23,578 nucleotides of DNA, taken from IMG/VR virus record IMGVR_UViG_3300028837_003277, positions 1 through 23,578 of that record; one strand, 5' to 3'. Every line of letters starts with the position of its first letter. Position 1 is the stretch's first letter. The stretch comes from a virus. The notes under the pieces are model-generated. The model was not told where the DNA came from and searched no databases. It worked only from the letters and a program-made list of their open reading frames with translations. Positions 1 to 7,469 of the stretch are shown here, one piece after another. The position numbers were made by a program, and so were the translations under genes.

Positions 1-549
1 GGGCCGGTCGGTGGCATCCCGCTGGCGACCGGGTTTCGGCTGCCGATGCAGAATGTCCACCTGGCGTGGTACGAGTACGCCCGTTGTCACGGATCGTACG
101 CCGGCCATCCTCCGGCGCGGGATTGGAATCTCGAGACAATGGGCAATACCGACCTGGGCGAGCCGTTGGTTGCGCCCTGGTCGGGGATCGTCATCACGGC
201 GACGAATATCGGTGGATCGGTCGGGCGCGTGATCCAGTTGTTGGGCGTTACGCCGGCGGGCGAGATGGTGTTGTGGGCTGGGTGGCATCTGCACACGATC
301 GAGGTTTCGCCGGGGCAGGTCGTCCAGGTGGGCGAGTTGATCGGCTCGATCGGGAATGCAGACGGGCGGTATGCCGGTGCGCACCTGCACGAGCAGATCG
401 CCGTCGTCAACGGGAGCTATGGTATCCCGTCCCCGGCGACGTTCACGACGGATACGCGCTACCAGTGGCGCGATCCACTCGAGTTTTACGTGGAGCACGG
501 TGTGGATCCTGCGCTGGTCGAGCACGCGTCGTTGTTTGACGGAGGGTGA
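1..549 (+). CDS. M23-family metallopeptidase (LytM-like), 5'-truncated by window edge
   Basis: The frame is open from base 1, so the first in-window ATG (46) need not be the start and the N-terminus probably lies outside the window. The visible 182 residues match the LytM/M23 zinc peptidase fold: a strand-turn block (LVAPWSGIVI), a central GWHLHTIEVSPGQ segment, the usual V-x-x-G-E-x-IG-x-x-G loop, and the C-terminal HxH motif (AHLHEQI) that supplies zinc and catalytic histidines. The N-terminal H-x3-D motif is less clear (GHPPARDWN has H-x4-D). In phages such enzymes cut peptidoglycan cross-links as endolysins or virion-associated lysins. Position just upstream of the terminase genes fits a lysis or structural lysin but does not decide between them. 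No signal peptide can be judged because the start is missing. Confidence 0.8.
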   Translation, partial: GPVGGIPLATGFRLPMQNVHLAWYEYARCHGSYAGHPPARDWNLETMGNTDLGEPLVAPWSGIVITATNIGGSVGRVIQLLGVTPAGEMVLWAGWHLHTIEVSPGQVVQVGELIGSIGNADGRYAGAHLHEQIAVVNGSYGIPSPATFTTDTRYQWRDPLEFYVEHGVDPALVEHASLFDGG

Positions 550-552
550 CCG

Positions 553-1104
553 GTGAAGGTGCGGCGGACGGGCGCGAAGCGGGGACAGTCGGCGACCTGG
601 TACGTGTGGGCGGATCAGCCGGAGGAGCAGGCGGTGATCCGGGCCGGGTTGCTGGAGGATCGGTCGCCGGATAATCGCGTCCGCTACGTGCTGGCCTGGG
701 GGCTTCTCAATCGCAAGGAGGCAGAGAAGGCGATGGAGGATCTCCGGCCAAAGATTGAGGAACTGACGAGCCGGGTGGGGGGGGTCTCGTTGTTGCAGCG
801 TGGCCGGGAGGTCCAGGCGCGGATCCTGGCCGAAGACGTGCGCCTGGATGTCTGTCGTACCGAACTGCGGGTACTCATCAGCCAGTTGAGCGTGTTGGCG
901 AGCGAGCTGGATAATGCGAGGCTCATCGCACTGGCGGAGGAGATGGGGCGGTGGCTCGAAGCAGAGGCGCGGTTGTGGATCCGGGCGGTGGATGCGATGC
1001 AGATGGCGTGTATGCTGTGTGTCATTTGTGACCAGTATACTTCGTGTAGTAATAGTGAAGAATCCCACGATGGGGAAACCTCTCAGAACAGCGTAAGTGA
1101 TTGA
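553..1104 (+). CDS. hypothetical protein, helical, upstream of terminase
   Basis: I do not recognise this 183-residue protein. It starts with GTG three bases after the preceding stop and overlaps the next gene by 8 bases, so it sits in the operon. The N-terminus (about 1-50) is basic then mixed; residues about 55-150 are rich in Leu, Glu, Arg and Ala and look alpha-helical or coiled-coil. The last ~30 residues are Cys/Ser/Asn-rich (CMLCVICDQYTSCSNSEES) and their DNA (about 1010-1100) is visibly lower in GC than the rest, so the true conserved protein may end earlier, with read-through into formerly non-coding DNA. A role in packaging (DNA recognition, small-terminase accessory) is possible from position only. 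Confidence 0.6.
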   Translation: MKVRRTGAKRGQSATWYVWADQPEEQAVIRAGLLEDRSPDNRVRYVLAWGLLNRKEAEKAMEDLRPKIEELTSRVGGVSLLQRGREVQARILAEDVRLDVCRTELRVLISQLSVLASELDNARLIALAEEMGRWLEAEARLWIRAVDAMQMACMLCVICDQYTSCSNSEESHDGETSQNSVSD

Positions 1105-1645
1105 GGGTATCGTGAGGGTATCGGTTGGCTGGGCGAGCGAGGAATTGGCCAAAGTGCTGGCCAGGTTGACGAGCCAACAGGCGCGTGGGGTGGTGCGCAT
1201 CGTGGAGGCAGAGCTCGAGGGGCGGTCGTTGTCGTCGCTGCTGGACACGCCGGGGCAGATCTGCACCTCGACCACGTACTATGGTTCGGGGAAGCGGCGA
1301 GGCTGGAAAGATAACGAGCATTTTCAGCGCTCGCTGGAGCTGGCCCGGCGGGACTACCGGCAGTGGCTGCTGGAGCATTCGACGGGCGAGGCGCTGGCCA
1401 TCCTGGCCAGCACGGCTCCGGAGGCGGTGGGCGCGATCGCCGGATTCCGGGATGGGGAGAGACGATTGGCGGCGACCAGTGTGTTGGATCGGGCGGCGGT
1501 GGAGACGGCGGCGAAACAGGCCCTCCTGGTAAGTGAAAATGATGTCGACGCCGCGATTGAACGGGAACTGGCGCGATTGGCCGGCGACGGCCAAGATGGC
1601 GCTTCTGGAGCGGCTGCAGGACAGGCCGACTCCGACGCACTTTGA
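1097..1645 (+). CDS. putative terminase small subunit
   Basis: This 182-residue protein has the layout of small terminase subunits. The N-terminal segment (about residues 10-60, LTSQQARGVVRIVEAELEGRSL) resembles a helix-turn-helix DNA-binding region. The central segment (about 70-120) has the pattern TYYGSGKRRGWKDNEHF followed by LARRDYRQWLLEHSTGEAL and ILASTAPEAVGAI, typical of phBC6A51-like small subunits. It would bind the packaging initiation site and hand DNA to the large subunit encoded next. Start is GTG 1097; a second GTG at 1112 is also possible. The C-terminus overlaps the large subunit frame substantially. Identification rests on pattern and position, not on a catalytic motif. Confidence 0.65.
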   Translation: MIEGIVRVSVGWASEELAKVLARLTSQQARGVVRIVEAELEGRSLSSLLDTPGQICTSTTYYGSGKRRGWKDNEHFQRSLELARRDYRQWLLEHSTGEALAILASTAPEAVGAIAGFRDGERRLAATSVLDRAAVETAAKQALLVSENDVDAAIERELARLAGDGQDGASGAAAGQADSDAL

Positions 1646-3230
1646 CAGATACATAGACGACCCTGCGGCTTTCTCACAGGAGGAGCTGGGCAGCCGGTTG
1701 ACGCCGCGGCAGGTGGAGATCCTGGAGTCGGTGCGCGATAACCAGGTGACGGTGGTCCAATCGGCGAATGCGGTCGGGAAGACGTTCGTCGCGGCGGATG
1801 CAGCACTGTGGTTCGTGCGGGTGTTCGAGCGGGCAGAGGTGTTTACGGCCGCGGCCCCTCCACTGGAGAATCTCGAGCGGCTGTTGTGGGGAGAGATCAA
1901 CAGCCGGCTGCTGGCCAGGCAGGATTTGTTCGAGGAGGCGCGGCAGGGGTATCTGCGGGTCCACCTGGGCCCGAACTGGTTCCTGGTGGGGGTGGCCATC
2001 CCCCAGAGCGGGAGCCCGGCCCAGCGCGAGGCCAAGTTTTCGGGGAAGCACAGCCCCCACCTGCTGTTCATCGTCGACGAGGGAGACGCGGTCCCGGAGG
2101 AGGTTTATCGCGGCATCCAGTCGTGTATGAGCGGCGGACACGCCCGGCTGCTGATCCTGTTCAACCCGCGCGAGGCGACGGGACCGGCATACCGGATGAT
2201 CCAGGCGGGGGCGCACGTGATCGAGCTGAGCGCGTTCGATCACCCGAACGTGATCAGCGGCGAGGAGATCATCGCCGGGGCGGTGACGCGAGCGCAGACG
2301 GTGAGGCGGGTGGCGTTGTGGAGCCGGCCGGCGGTGCAGGGGGAGATCAACGAAGACGCCCCCGACGCCCCCGAGACGGGGGCTCGGAGCTTGGAGGCGG
2401 GGGCGCGGAGCTTGCGCGGGGATCCCGATTGGTTCCAGGTGCCGGCGTTCCTGGACGGGGCGACGGCGGCGCTGGACGATGGGACGGAGACGGAGCCGCT
2501 GATTGGCGGGCAGTGGCGGAAGGTGACCAACCCGGCGCTATCCTACATGGTGCTGGCGCGGTTCCCTGGCCAGGCGGAACGGCAGTTGATCAGCCGGGCG
2601 TGGGTGGAGGCGGCTCAGCAGCGGTGGCTGGTGTGGCGAAACCAGCACGGGGACCAGCCTCCGGAGGGGATCCGGCCAGTTCACGGCCAGGACGTGGCGG
2701 AGTTCGGGGTGGATACGAACGTGGCGTGTTTCCGCTACGGCGGGTGGGTGGCGCCGTTCGAGCTGTGGTCGGGGGTCGACGTGTTGGTGACCGGTGACAC
2801 GGCGGCCCGGCTGGCGCAGGCACGGAACGCGAGAGATAGCTTTGTCGACGCGACGGGGGTCGGGTCGGGTGTAGCGCCGCAGATGCAGCGATGGTGGGCC
2901 CGGAACGGGGATCCAAAGTACAAAGGGCGGGCGACGCCGGTGAAGGTGGCGGAAGCGCCGACAGCGACGGTGGAGGAGGGGGAATTTGGACTTCTGCGGG
3001 ATCAGTTGTGGTGGTCGGCGCGGGAGTGGTTGCGGACGGATCCCAGCGCGATGCTGCCGCCGGATCCGGACCTGGCGGATGAGTTGTGTGCACCGCGGTA
3101 TCGGATTCGGCAGGGGAAGATCAAGGTAAGTGACAAGGAGGCGCTGAGGACGATGCTGCGGCGGTCACCGGATAAGGCGGATTCGCTGTGTCTGACGTTC
3201 GCGCCGGCGCACGGGTGGGGGGTGCGGTAG
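1533..3230 (+). CDS. terL: terminase large subunit (packaging ATPase/nuclease)
   Basis: This is the DNA-packaging motor that cuts concatemers and pumps DNA into the prohead. The N-terminal ATPase has Walker A SANAVGKT (about residues 77-84), Walker B LLFIVDEGD (Asp182-Glu183) and a coupling motif LFNP (about 209-212). The C-terminal RNase H-like nuclease has acidic residues in GQDVAEFG (Asp387), VDATGVGSG (Asp439) and PDKADSL (Asp547/Asp550). Length (565 residues from GTG 1533) is normal. The 5' end is uncertain: GTG 1533 overlaps the small subunit by 113 bases with no clear ribosome site, and ATG 1596 (MALLERLQD) would shorten the overlap to 50. Between the two domains a 7-residue tandem repeat (GARSLEA/GARSLRG, about residues 283-296) forms a low-complexity insertion built on a hairpin DNA element. 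Confidence 0.95.
   Translation: MKMMSTPRLNGNWRDWPATAKMALLERLQDRPTPTHFDRYIDDPAAFSQEELGSRLTPRQVEILESVRDNQVTVVQSANAVGKTFVAADAALWFVRVFERAEVFTAAAPPLENLERLLWGEINSRLLARQDLFEEARQGYLRVHLGPNWFLVGVAIPQSGSPAQREAKFSGKHSPHLLFIVDEGDAVPEEVYRGIQSCMSGGHARLLILFNPREATGPAYRMIQAGAHVIELSAFDHPNVISGEEIIAGAVTRAQTVRRVALWSRPAVQGEINEDAPDAPETGARSLEAGARSLRGDPDWFQVPAFLDGATAALDDGTETEPLIGGQWRKVTNPALSYMVLARFPGQAERQLISRAWVEAAQQRWLVWRNQHGDQPPEGIRPVHGQDVAEFGVDTNVACFRYGGWVAPFELWSGVDVLVTGDTAARLAQARNARDSFVDATGVGSGVAPQMQRWWARNGDPKYKGRATPVKVAEAPTATVEEGEFGLLRDQLWWSAREWLRTDPSAMLPPDPDLADELCAPRYRIRQGKIKVSDKEALRTMLRRSPDKADSLCLTFAPAHGWGVR
2367..2414. repeat. GC-rich hairpin plus 21-bp direct repeat inside the terminase gene
   Basis: GCCCCCG-AGA-CGGGGGC (2367-2383) is a perfect 7-bp stem with a 3-base loop. 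It runs into a direct repeat, GGGGGCTCGGAGCTTG at 2378-2393 and GGGGGCGCGGAGCTTG at 2399-2414, one mismatch and 21-bp period, giving two in-frame 7-residue units. The same stem with loop GGA recurs at 17815-17831. The stretch lies between the ATPase and nuclease domains and looks inserted without breaking the frame. Confidence 0.7.
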
Positions 3231-3272
3231 ACACGGATTTTGACACGGATTTTCGGGATGGCACGGATTCGG
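3231..3272. repeat. short direct repeats GACACGGATTTT
   Basis: The gap between terminase and the next gene (3231-3319) begins with GACACGGATTTT twice in tandem, followed by a degraded third copy (GGCACGGATTCGG). Such CACGGATT repeats occur between genes of several environmental bacterial lineages; here their role is unknown. The rest of the gap holds the next gene's strong ribosome site, TAAGGAGGG at 3305-3313. Confidence 0.6.
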
Positions 3273-3319
3273 AGTGTAGGGCGGATAAGGAGAGTTATGG
3301 GCGCTAAGGAGGGTATGGA

Positions 3320-3850
3320 ATGACTTGTGTCGTAGGGCTTGCGGAGGGAGGGAAGGCGTACATTGGAGCTGATTCGGCTGCGGCGGATGGCTGGGAGGTG
3401 CGCGCAACCGGGTTACGAAAGGTGTTTAGACGACAGGGTTTTATCATCGGATACACCACGTCCTTTCGGATGGGGCAGATTCTACAACATCATCTGACAG
3501 TTGAACCACGGAAGACTGAACTTGGCGAAGCCTATATGGTGTGCACCTTTGTCGAGGCAGTACGGTCGTGCCTCAAGGACCACGGTTTCGCAAAGGTTGA
3601 GAACAACGTGGAGGAAGGCGGCCAGTTTCTGGTCGGCTACGAGGGTGTTATCTATGAGATCGCCAGCGATTTCCAGGTGAACCGTTTCGCAGATGGACTT
3701 GCTGCCATCGGCTGTGGCGCGGCATACGCGCTGGGAGTGTTGAAGGCGCTGGACGATCTGCCCGCTAGGGAGCGAGTACTTCGTTCATTGGAGATCGCGG
3801 CGTATTTTAGTGGCGGCGTGATTGGGCCGTTCCGCGTAGTCCCTGAGTAG
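3320..3850 (+). CDS. proteasome-beta/HslV-like Ntn hydrolase
   Basis: The 176-residue protein begins MTCVVGLAEGGKAYIGADSAA. Removal of Met1 would expose Thr2 as an N-terminal nucleophile. Counting Thr2 as Thr1, the aspartate in GADS falls at position 17 and the lysine in LRKVF at position 33, reproducing the Thr1/Asp17/Lys33 catalytic set of proteasome beta subunits and HslV. There is no propeptide, as in HslV. The C-terminal helix (RSLEIAAYFSGG) matches the family. Similar proteins, annotated as 20S proteasome A/B-type or HslV-like, are known in phages and bacteria. Start ATG 3320 is supported by TAAGGAGGG six bases upstream. It lies between terminase and portal with no HslU-like ATPase in view, so the role is open: processing of virion proteins, or cleavage of host proteins. 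Confidence 0.85.
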   Translation: MTCVVGLAEGGKAYIGADSAAADGWEVRATGLRKVFRRQGFIIGYTTSFRMGQILQHHLTVEPRKTELGEAYMVCTFVEAVRSCLKDHGFAKVENNVEEGGQFLVGYEGVIYEIASDFQVNRFADGLAAIGCGAAYALGVLKALDDLPARERVLRSLEIAAYFSGGVIGPFRVVPE

Positions 3851-3874
3851 CGAGCATTTCCTGGGAAATGTGAG

Positions 3875-4081
3875 ATGGATATACAGGTGTTGGTTATTGA
3901 GATCGCCAAACTGGAGCTGAGCCCAGGGGATGTGCTGGTCGTCAAGCCTCGCGCCAGATTGTCGATAAACGATTGCCAAGTGCTTCAGTGGCATATTGAG
4001 CATTGCGTGCCTGCAGAGATCCAGGTGGTGATATTGAGAGAAGACGTCGATCTGGAGGTCGTGAGGCAGGCTAATGGCTGA
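3875..4081 (+). CDS. small conserved-looking phage protein
   Basis: This 68-residue acidic protein has alternating hydrophobic segments: VLVIEIAKLELSPGDVLVVK, then VLQWHIEHCVPAEIQVVILR and DVDLEVVR. The pattern suggests a small alpha/beta fold and resembles unnamed small proteins encoded next to portal genes in other siphoviruses. No catalytic motif is visible. It starts 24 bases after the Ntn hydrolase gene and overlaps the portal gene by 8 bases (ATGGCTGA), so translation is probably coupled to the portal. Function unknown. Confidence 0.65.
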   Translation: MDIQVLVIEIAKLELSPGDVLVVKPRARLSINDCQVLQWHIEHCVPAEIQVVILREDVDLEVVRQANG

Positions 4082-5441
4082 GAAGACGCCATTCTTGTAC
4101 AGGCTGGGGACGGCGTTGCAGGTCCTGGCCGGAGAGAAGGCGGCGGGGAGCGATAACGTGACGGCGTACTCGACGGTCTCGACTTGGAAGGAGGGACGGT
4201 CGCTCAGCAGCAATTTCGACTTTACGAGTGCGGCCCGTGAAGGGTACATGAGCAACGAGGTGGTGTATGCGGTGATCAGCGACATCGCCGAGAGCGCGGG
4301 CGAGCCGACGTTGCGGGTGTACGACGGCGACCAGGAGCTGGAGAACCACGCGGCCCGGCAGTTGATCGTGAAGCCTAACCCGGCGATGACGGAGTTCGAG
4401 CTGTGGGAGCTGACGCTGGTTTACCTGTGCCTGGCCGGAAATGCCTTCTTCCAGAAGGTGCGGAGCCGGGCGGGGATACCGGTGCAGTTGTGGCCAATCA
4501 CGCCCGGGCGGATGAGGCCAGTCCCGGACCGGGTCAAGTTCATTCGGGAGTGGCGATACCGGTTGGATGATGGGTCGGAGATCCCGATCGACCCACGGGA
4601 TATTGTACATTTCAAATATCCGCACCCGCTCAATCCTTATATGGGGCTGGCGCCGATGGCGGTGGCGGCCCGGGCGGTGGACCGGGACAACGACGCGACG
4701 GATTTTATTGGTTCCTTTTTCAACAACGCGGCGGTGCCGCAGGGTCTGCTCAAGATGAAACGGCAGGTCGAGGAGGGGGAGGCGGACCGGGTGCGGGCGC
4801 TATGGCGGGCGCGGTACGGAGGCCGGCGGGGGTGGTACGACGTGGCCGTGTTGGATGCGGACACGGAGTATCAGCGCCTCGGGCTGACCCAGCAAGAAAT
4901 GGGGATGCCCGACCTCACGGATCTGACCGAGACGCGAATCTGCATGATCTTTAAGTGGCCGGCGATCCTGATCGGGGCACTGGCCGGGCTCAAGCGCGCG
5001 ACGTACGAGAATATCAAGACGGCGCGGCGCATTGCCTGGGAGGACACGCTATCACCAATTTACCGACGCTTCAGAGCACGGATGAATATGCACCTGGCGG
5101 AGGACTTTGGCTGGAAGGCGACGATGGAGCCCTTCCGCTGGGATTTCAGCCAGGTATTGGCACTGCAGGAGGATGCGAACGCACGGGCGGAGCGGGGGCG
5201 GCAGGGGTTCCTCGCCGGGGGGATGACGCGGAACGAGTACCGGGCAATATTGGGGCTGGATCCTGATCCGGCCGGGGACGTGTACGTGGTTAGTTTGGGG
5301 GTGTACGAACTGCCGCAAGGGAGATCTCCCTCCGGCTCTCCAGATGAGGGGGAGAAATTCGAGGCGTATCCGGCGGTGAGCCGGATGTACCACCTGGTGC
5401 GCCGGGCGATGGCAGGCAATGAGCGCACGAGCCTGGATTGA
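4074..5441 (+). CDS. portal protein (HK97-type)
   Basis: The 455-residue protein matches the HK97 portal family. Landmarks are NEVVYAVISDIAESAGEPTLRVY (about 60-85), the region HAARQLIVKPNPAMTEFELWELT with LAGNAFFQKVR (about 92-128), DIVHFKYPHPLNPYMGLAPM (about 180-200), the NAAVPQGLL segment, and the C-terminal GMTRNEYRAILGLDP motif (about 389-403). Twelve copies form the ring at one capsid vertex through which terminase pumps DNA and to which the neck attaches. The gene overlaps the preceding one by 8 bases and the next by 23, typical of a packed late operon. Length is normal and I see no defect. The last ~35 residues carry a Ser/Gly/Glu-rich linker. Confidence 0.95.
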   Translation: MAEKTPFLYRLGTALQVLAGEKAAGSDNVTAYSTVSTWKEGRSLSSNFDFTSAAREGYMSNEVVYAVISDIAESAGEPTLRVYDGDQELENHAARQLIVKPNPAMTEFELWELTLVYLCLAGNAFFQKVRSRAGIPVQLWPITPGRMRPVPDRVKFIREWRYRLDDGSEIPIDPRDIVHFKYPHPLNPYMGLAPMAVAARAVDRDNDATDFIGSFFNNAAVPQGLLKMKRQVEEGEADRVRALWRARYGGRRGWYDVAVLDADTEYQRLGLTQQEMGMPDLTDLTETRICMIFKWPAILIGALAGLKRATYENIKTARRIAWEDTLSPIYRRFRARMNMHLAEDFGWKATMEPFRWDFSQVLALQEDANARAERGRQGFLAGGMTRNEYRAILGLDPDPAGDVYVVSLGVYELPQGRSPSGSPDEGEKFEAYPAVSRMYHLVRRAMAGNERTSLD

Positions 5442-6246
5442 TCATCTCCGGGAAGATTGGGACGGAGCCGGGCTGCGACTGTGGAAGGGGGTCATCGACC
5501 CGGTCGCCAGGAGTTGGGAGCGGCAGTTCGCGGAAACGGCGTCGGGGCTGTTCGGGGAAGAGAAACGAAGGCTGATCGAGGCGCTCAGGCCGGGGAAGGC
5601 GTCGGTCGTCGATTGGGTGGCGATCGAGTTAACAATCAAAGAGGTGCTAGAGTCCCGCGAGGGTGATTGGCGGGCCGGGTTCATCCCGCTATTCCAGGGA
5701 TTGAGCGAGGAGTGGGCCGACGAGTGGTCGGTCCAGCTCGGGGTTGATTTCGCGCTGACGCAGCAGGAGGTCCTCGATTTCGTCGAGGATTACTCGTTCC
5801 ACTTCGTGGAGCGGCATCAGGGCGTGACGCGGGATGGGGTGGCCCGGCTGGTGGCGCAAGCGGCCGAGGAGGGATGGGGCATCCTCGAGCTTATCGGGAG
5901 CGGGCGCGAGGGGACCGGGCTGCAGGGGCTCTACGACGGATGGTCGTTCCTGCGGGCGGAGATGATCGCCCGGACGGAGACGATCCGGAGTGAGAATGCA
6001 GGCGGCCTGGCGGCGTACGAGGGCGCGGGGGTCCAGCAGGTGCAGTGGTGGACGGCGCTGGACGACCGGGTGTGTGCGTTTTGCGGAGCGTTGCACGGAA
6101 AGATGTGGGTGACGGGCGATGCGCTGTTCAAGCTGGGGGATGAGTTTCGAGTGGGACGATCAGTGCTGCGGCTGAATTACGAGGATGTTCGTTATCCGCC
6201 GCTGCACGTGTTTTGCCGATGTACGTTGCTACCAGTGGTAGCGTGA
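5419..6246 (+). CDS. phage Mu gpF-like minor head protein
   Basis: The C-terminal half matches the Mu F/SPP1 gp7-like head morphogenesis domain. It has ARTETIRSENAGGLAAYEGAG (about 184-204), then WWTALDDRVCAFCGALHGK with Cys219, Cys222 and His225, and ends with YPPLHVFCRC (His263, Cys266, Cys268), a probable zinc site. The N-terminal ~150 residues are helical and less conserved. Such proteins are minor capsid components that bind portal and take part in head assembly or DNA ejection. Start ATG 5419 gives a 23-base overlap with the portal gene, the normal partner. Length (275) is typical and the motifs are intact. Confidence 0.9.
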   Translation: MSARAWIDHLREDWDGAGLRLWKGVIDPVARSWERQFAETASGLFGEEKRRLIEALRPGKASVVDWVAIELTIKEVLESREGDWRAGFIPLFQGLSEEWADEWSVQLGVDFALTQQEVLDFVEDYSFHFVERHQGVTRDGVARLVAQAAEEGWGILELIGSGREGTGLQGLYDGWSFLRAEMIARTETIRSENAGGLAAYEGAGVQQVQWWTALDDRVCAFCGALHGKMWVTGDALFKLGDEFRVGRSVLRLNYEDVRYPPLHVFCRCTLLPVVA

Positions 6247-6276
6247 GAAAATCCAGTTCAGTTAAGGAGGCGAACG

Positions 6277-7113
6277 ATGTTCAGTAGAAATGGCAGTGGT
6301 GGGATCAAGATCAGGATCTACAAGAGCAACGAGCAAGTGAATTGGTGGCAGGTGGTGCTCATGGTAGGGCTGATAATCGCGCTTGTCTTGCTTGCATTGA
6401 CTCTGCCGGGGTGCGCGGTCGAACCGGAGGAGCCGGTGGCACGGGGGACATACAACTGTGATGTCTATACGGAACAGGGATGTGCGAAGTTCGTGGTCGC
6501 CAGCGGGGGCGAGATCGAGGTGCAGTCCGGCGGGACGGTGGATGTGCAGGATGGAGCTACGATAGGCCTCGGTGGGACATCCTCATTCGGAGATATTGAT
6601 GCGACTGGCACGATCACGGCCGCGACGGGGTTTGTGGGTAGCGGGAATGTCTCGCTGGGGGATGCGATCGGGGACAATATCTACGTGTATGGCCAGATGC
6701 GGTCCTACGATGGTTCCGACAACTGGGCGGACATCTCCGACGTCAGTGCCCTGGGTAGAGGGAATGGGTGGCACGCCAGTTACAATGTCACAGACGGCGG
6801 GAGCGACCAATTCCAGGCGCTATTTGCGAATACTCAGGTTTGCACTACTACCAATACTGGGTCGATCTACGGCCTGGAGGCCAAGGCCACGTACAAGGCG
6901 ACCGAGGGATCCGGTCCTTACGCAATGGCGTACGGGGTATTTGGGAAGGTGACCGCAGGGTCACAGCGTGCAATCGAACAATCCCGATCTATTTGTTGTC
7001 GAGAACTCGGCCGGCACCGACCTCTTTGCTGTGGACAACACCGGTGTAGTCGACCTCGACGGCGAGCTGGATGTGGCCGGGGACGCGACGCTGGGGGATG
7101 CGATCACAGATAA
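6277..7113 (+). CDS. membrane-anchored surface-type protein, first fragment (frame breaks near 6955-6980)
   Basis: The start has a strong ribosome site (TAAGGAGG, 6263-6270). Residues about 22-45 are a membrane anchor or signal (WWQVVLMVGLIIALVLLALT), followed by LPGC, an imperfect lipobox, and the linker EPEEPVARG. Then come beta-rich segments (VASGGEIEVQSGGTVDVQDGATIGLGG) typical of surface or fibre proteins, and a ~100-residue module (LGDAIGDNIYVYGQMRSYD to YGVFGKVT). After codon ~226 the frame reads basic, Cys-rich nonsense (RSICCRELGRHRPLCCGQ), while the sensible continuation is in the +1 frame at about 6962. The real coding content therefore ends near 6955. I read 6277-7760 as one ancestral gene split by two +1 changes. 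Export to the envelope is inferred. Confidence 0.6.
   Translation: MFSRNGSGGIKIRIYKSNEQVNWWQVVLMVGLIIALVLLALTLPGCAVEPEEPVARGTYNCDVYTEQGCAKFVVASGGEIEVQSGGTVDVQDGATIGLGGTSSFGDIDATGTITAATGFVGSGNVSLGDAIGDNIYVYGQMRSYDGSDNWADISDVSALGRGNGWHASYNVTDGGSDQFQALFANTQVCTTTNTGSIYGLEAKATYKATEGSGPYAMAYGVFGKVTAGSQRAIEQSRSICCRELGRHRPLCCGQHRCSRPRRRAGCGRGRDAGGCDHR
6655..6954. repeat. tandem duplication, copy 1 (300 bp; pair of 7091-7390)
   Basis: Bases 6655-6954 align without gaps to 7091-7390 (offset 436). The first 156 bases differ at about two dozen sites, including amino-acid changes, while the last 144 (6811-6954 against 7247-7390) are identical. The offset is not a multiple of three, so the copies are read in different frames. 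Confidence 0.95.
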
Positions 7114-7396
7114 CATCTACGTGTACGGGCAGATGCGGTCCTACAACGGTTCGAGCAACTGGGTCGACGTCCCTGATCTCAGTGCCCTGGGCAGAGGAAA
7201 TGGGTGGCACGCCAGTTACAACGTTACAGACGGCGGGAGCGACCAGTTCCAGGCGCTATTTGCGAATACTCAGGTTTGCACTACTACCAATACTGGGTCG
7301 ATCTACGGCCTGGAGGCCAAGGCCACGTACAAGGCGACCGAGGGATCCGGTCCTTACGCAATGGCGTACGGGGTATTTGGGAAGGTGACCCAGTAA
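6968..7396 (+). CDS. second fragment of the duplicated surface-type protein
   Basis: Read from GTG 6968 this gives 142 residues: NNPDLFVVENSAGTDLFAVD and NTGVVDLDGELDVAG, a repeat-type linker common in fibre proteins, followed by the second copy of the ~100-residue module ending YGVFGKVTQ. It has no signal peptide or membrane segment and only a weak ribosome site, so independent translation is doubtful. It is best read as the continuation of the gene at 6277 in the +1 frame. Removing one base near GGG 6958-6960 restores continuity. Automated gene callers would probably list it as a separate gene. Confidence 0.5.
   Translation: MQSNNPDLFVVENSAGTDLFAVDNTGVVDLDGELDVAGDATLGDAITDNIYVYGQMRSYNGSSNWVDVPDLSALGRGNGWHASYNVTDGGSDQFQALFANTQVCTTTNTGSIYGLEAKATYKATEGSGPYAMAYGVFGKVTQ
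7091..7390. repeat. tandem duplication, copy 2 (300 bp; pair of 6655-6954)
   Basis: Partner of 6655-6954. The two copies end at the same GGGAAGGTGACC, after which each reading frame needs a +1 change to stay sensible. The identical 3' half against the diverged 5' half suggests recent gene conversion of the 3' part. Confidence 0.95.
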
Positions 7397-7469
7397 CGGA
7401 GAGACGTTAAAGAATACGACCGACACTGCCTGGCAAGTTGGTGGGTTCCTGGGGCTTGAGGAGGCATCT

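Noticed and set aside
1026-1060. Possible promoter (TTGTGA ... TAATAG) at the low-GC end of the gene at 553
   Set aside because: The -35 and -10 matches are partial and the spacing is uncertain; not enough to call in a locally A/T-rich stretch.
1022-2071. Long minus-strand open frame opposite the terminase genes
   Set aside because: Composition (Arg/Pro/Ser-rich, no domain) is that of a shadow frame in high-GC DNA; the + strand frames carry clear terminase motifs.
6277-6430. Lipoprotein signal in the protein at 6277
   Set aside because: LPGC has Pro at -2, which is not a normal lipobox residue; a simple membrane anchor explains the segment as well.
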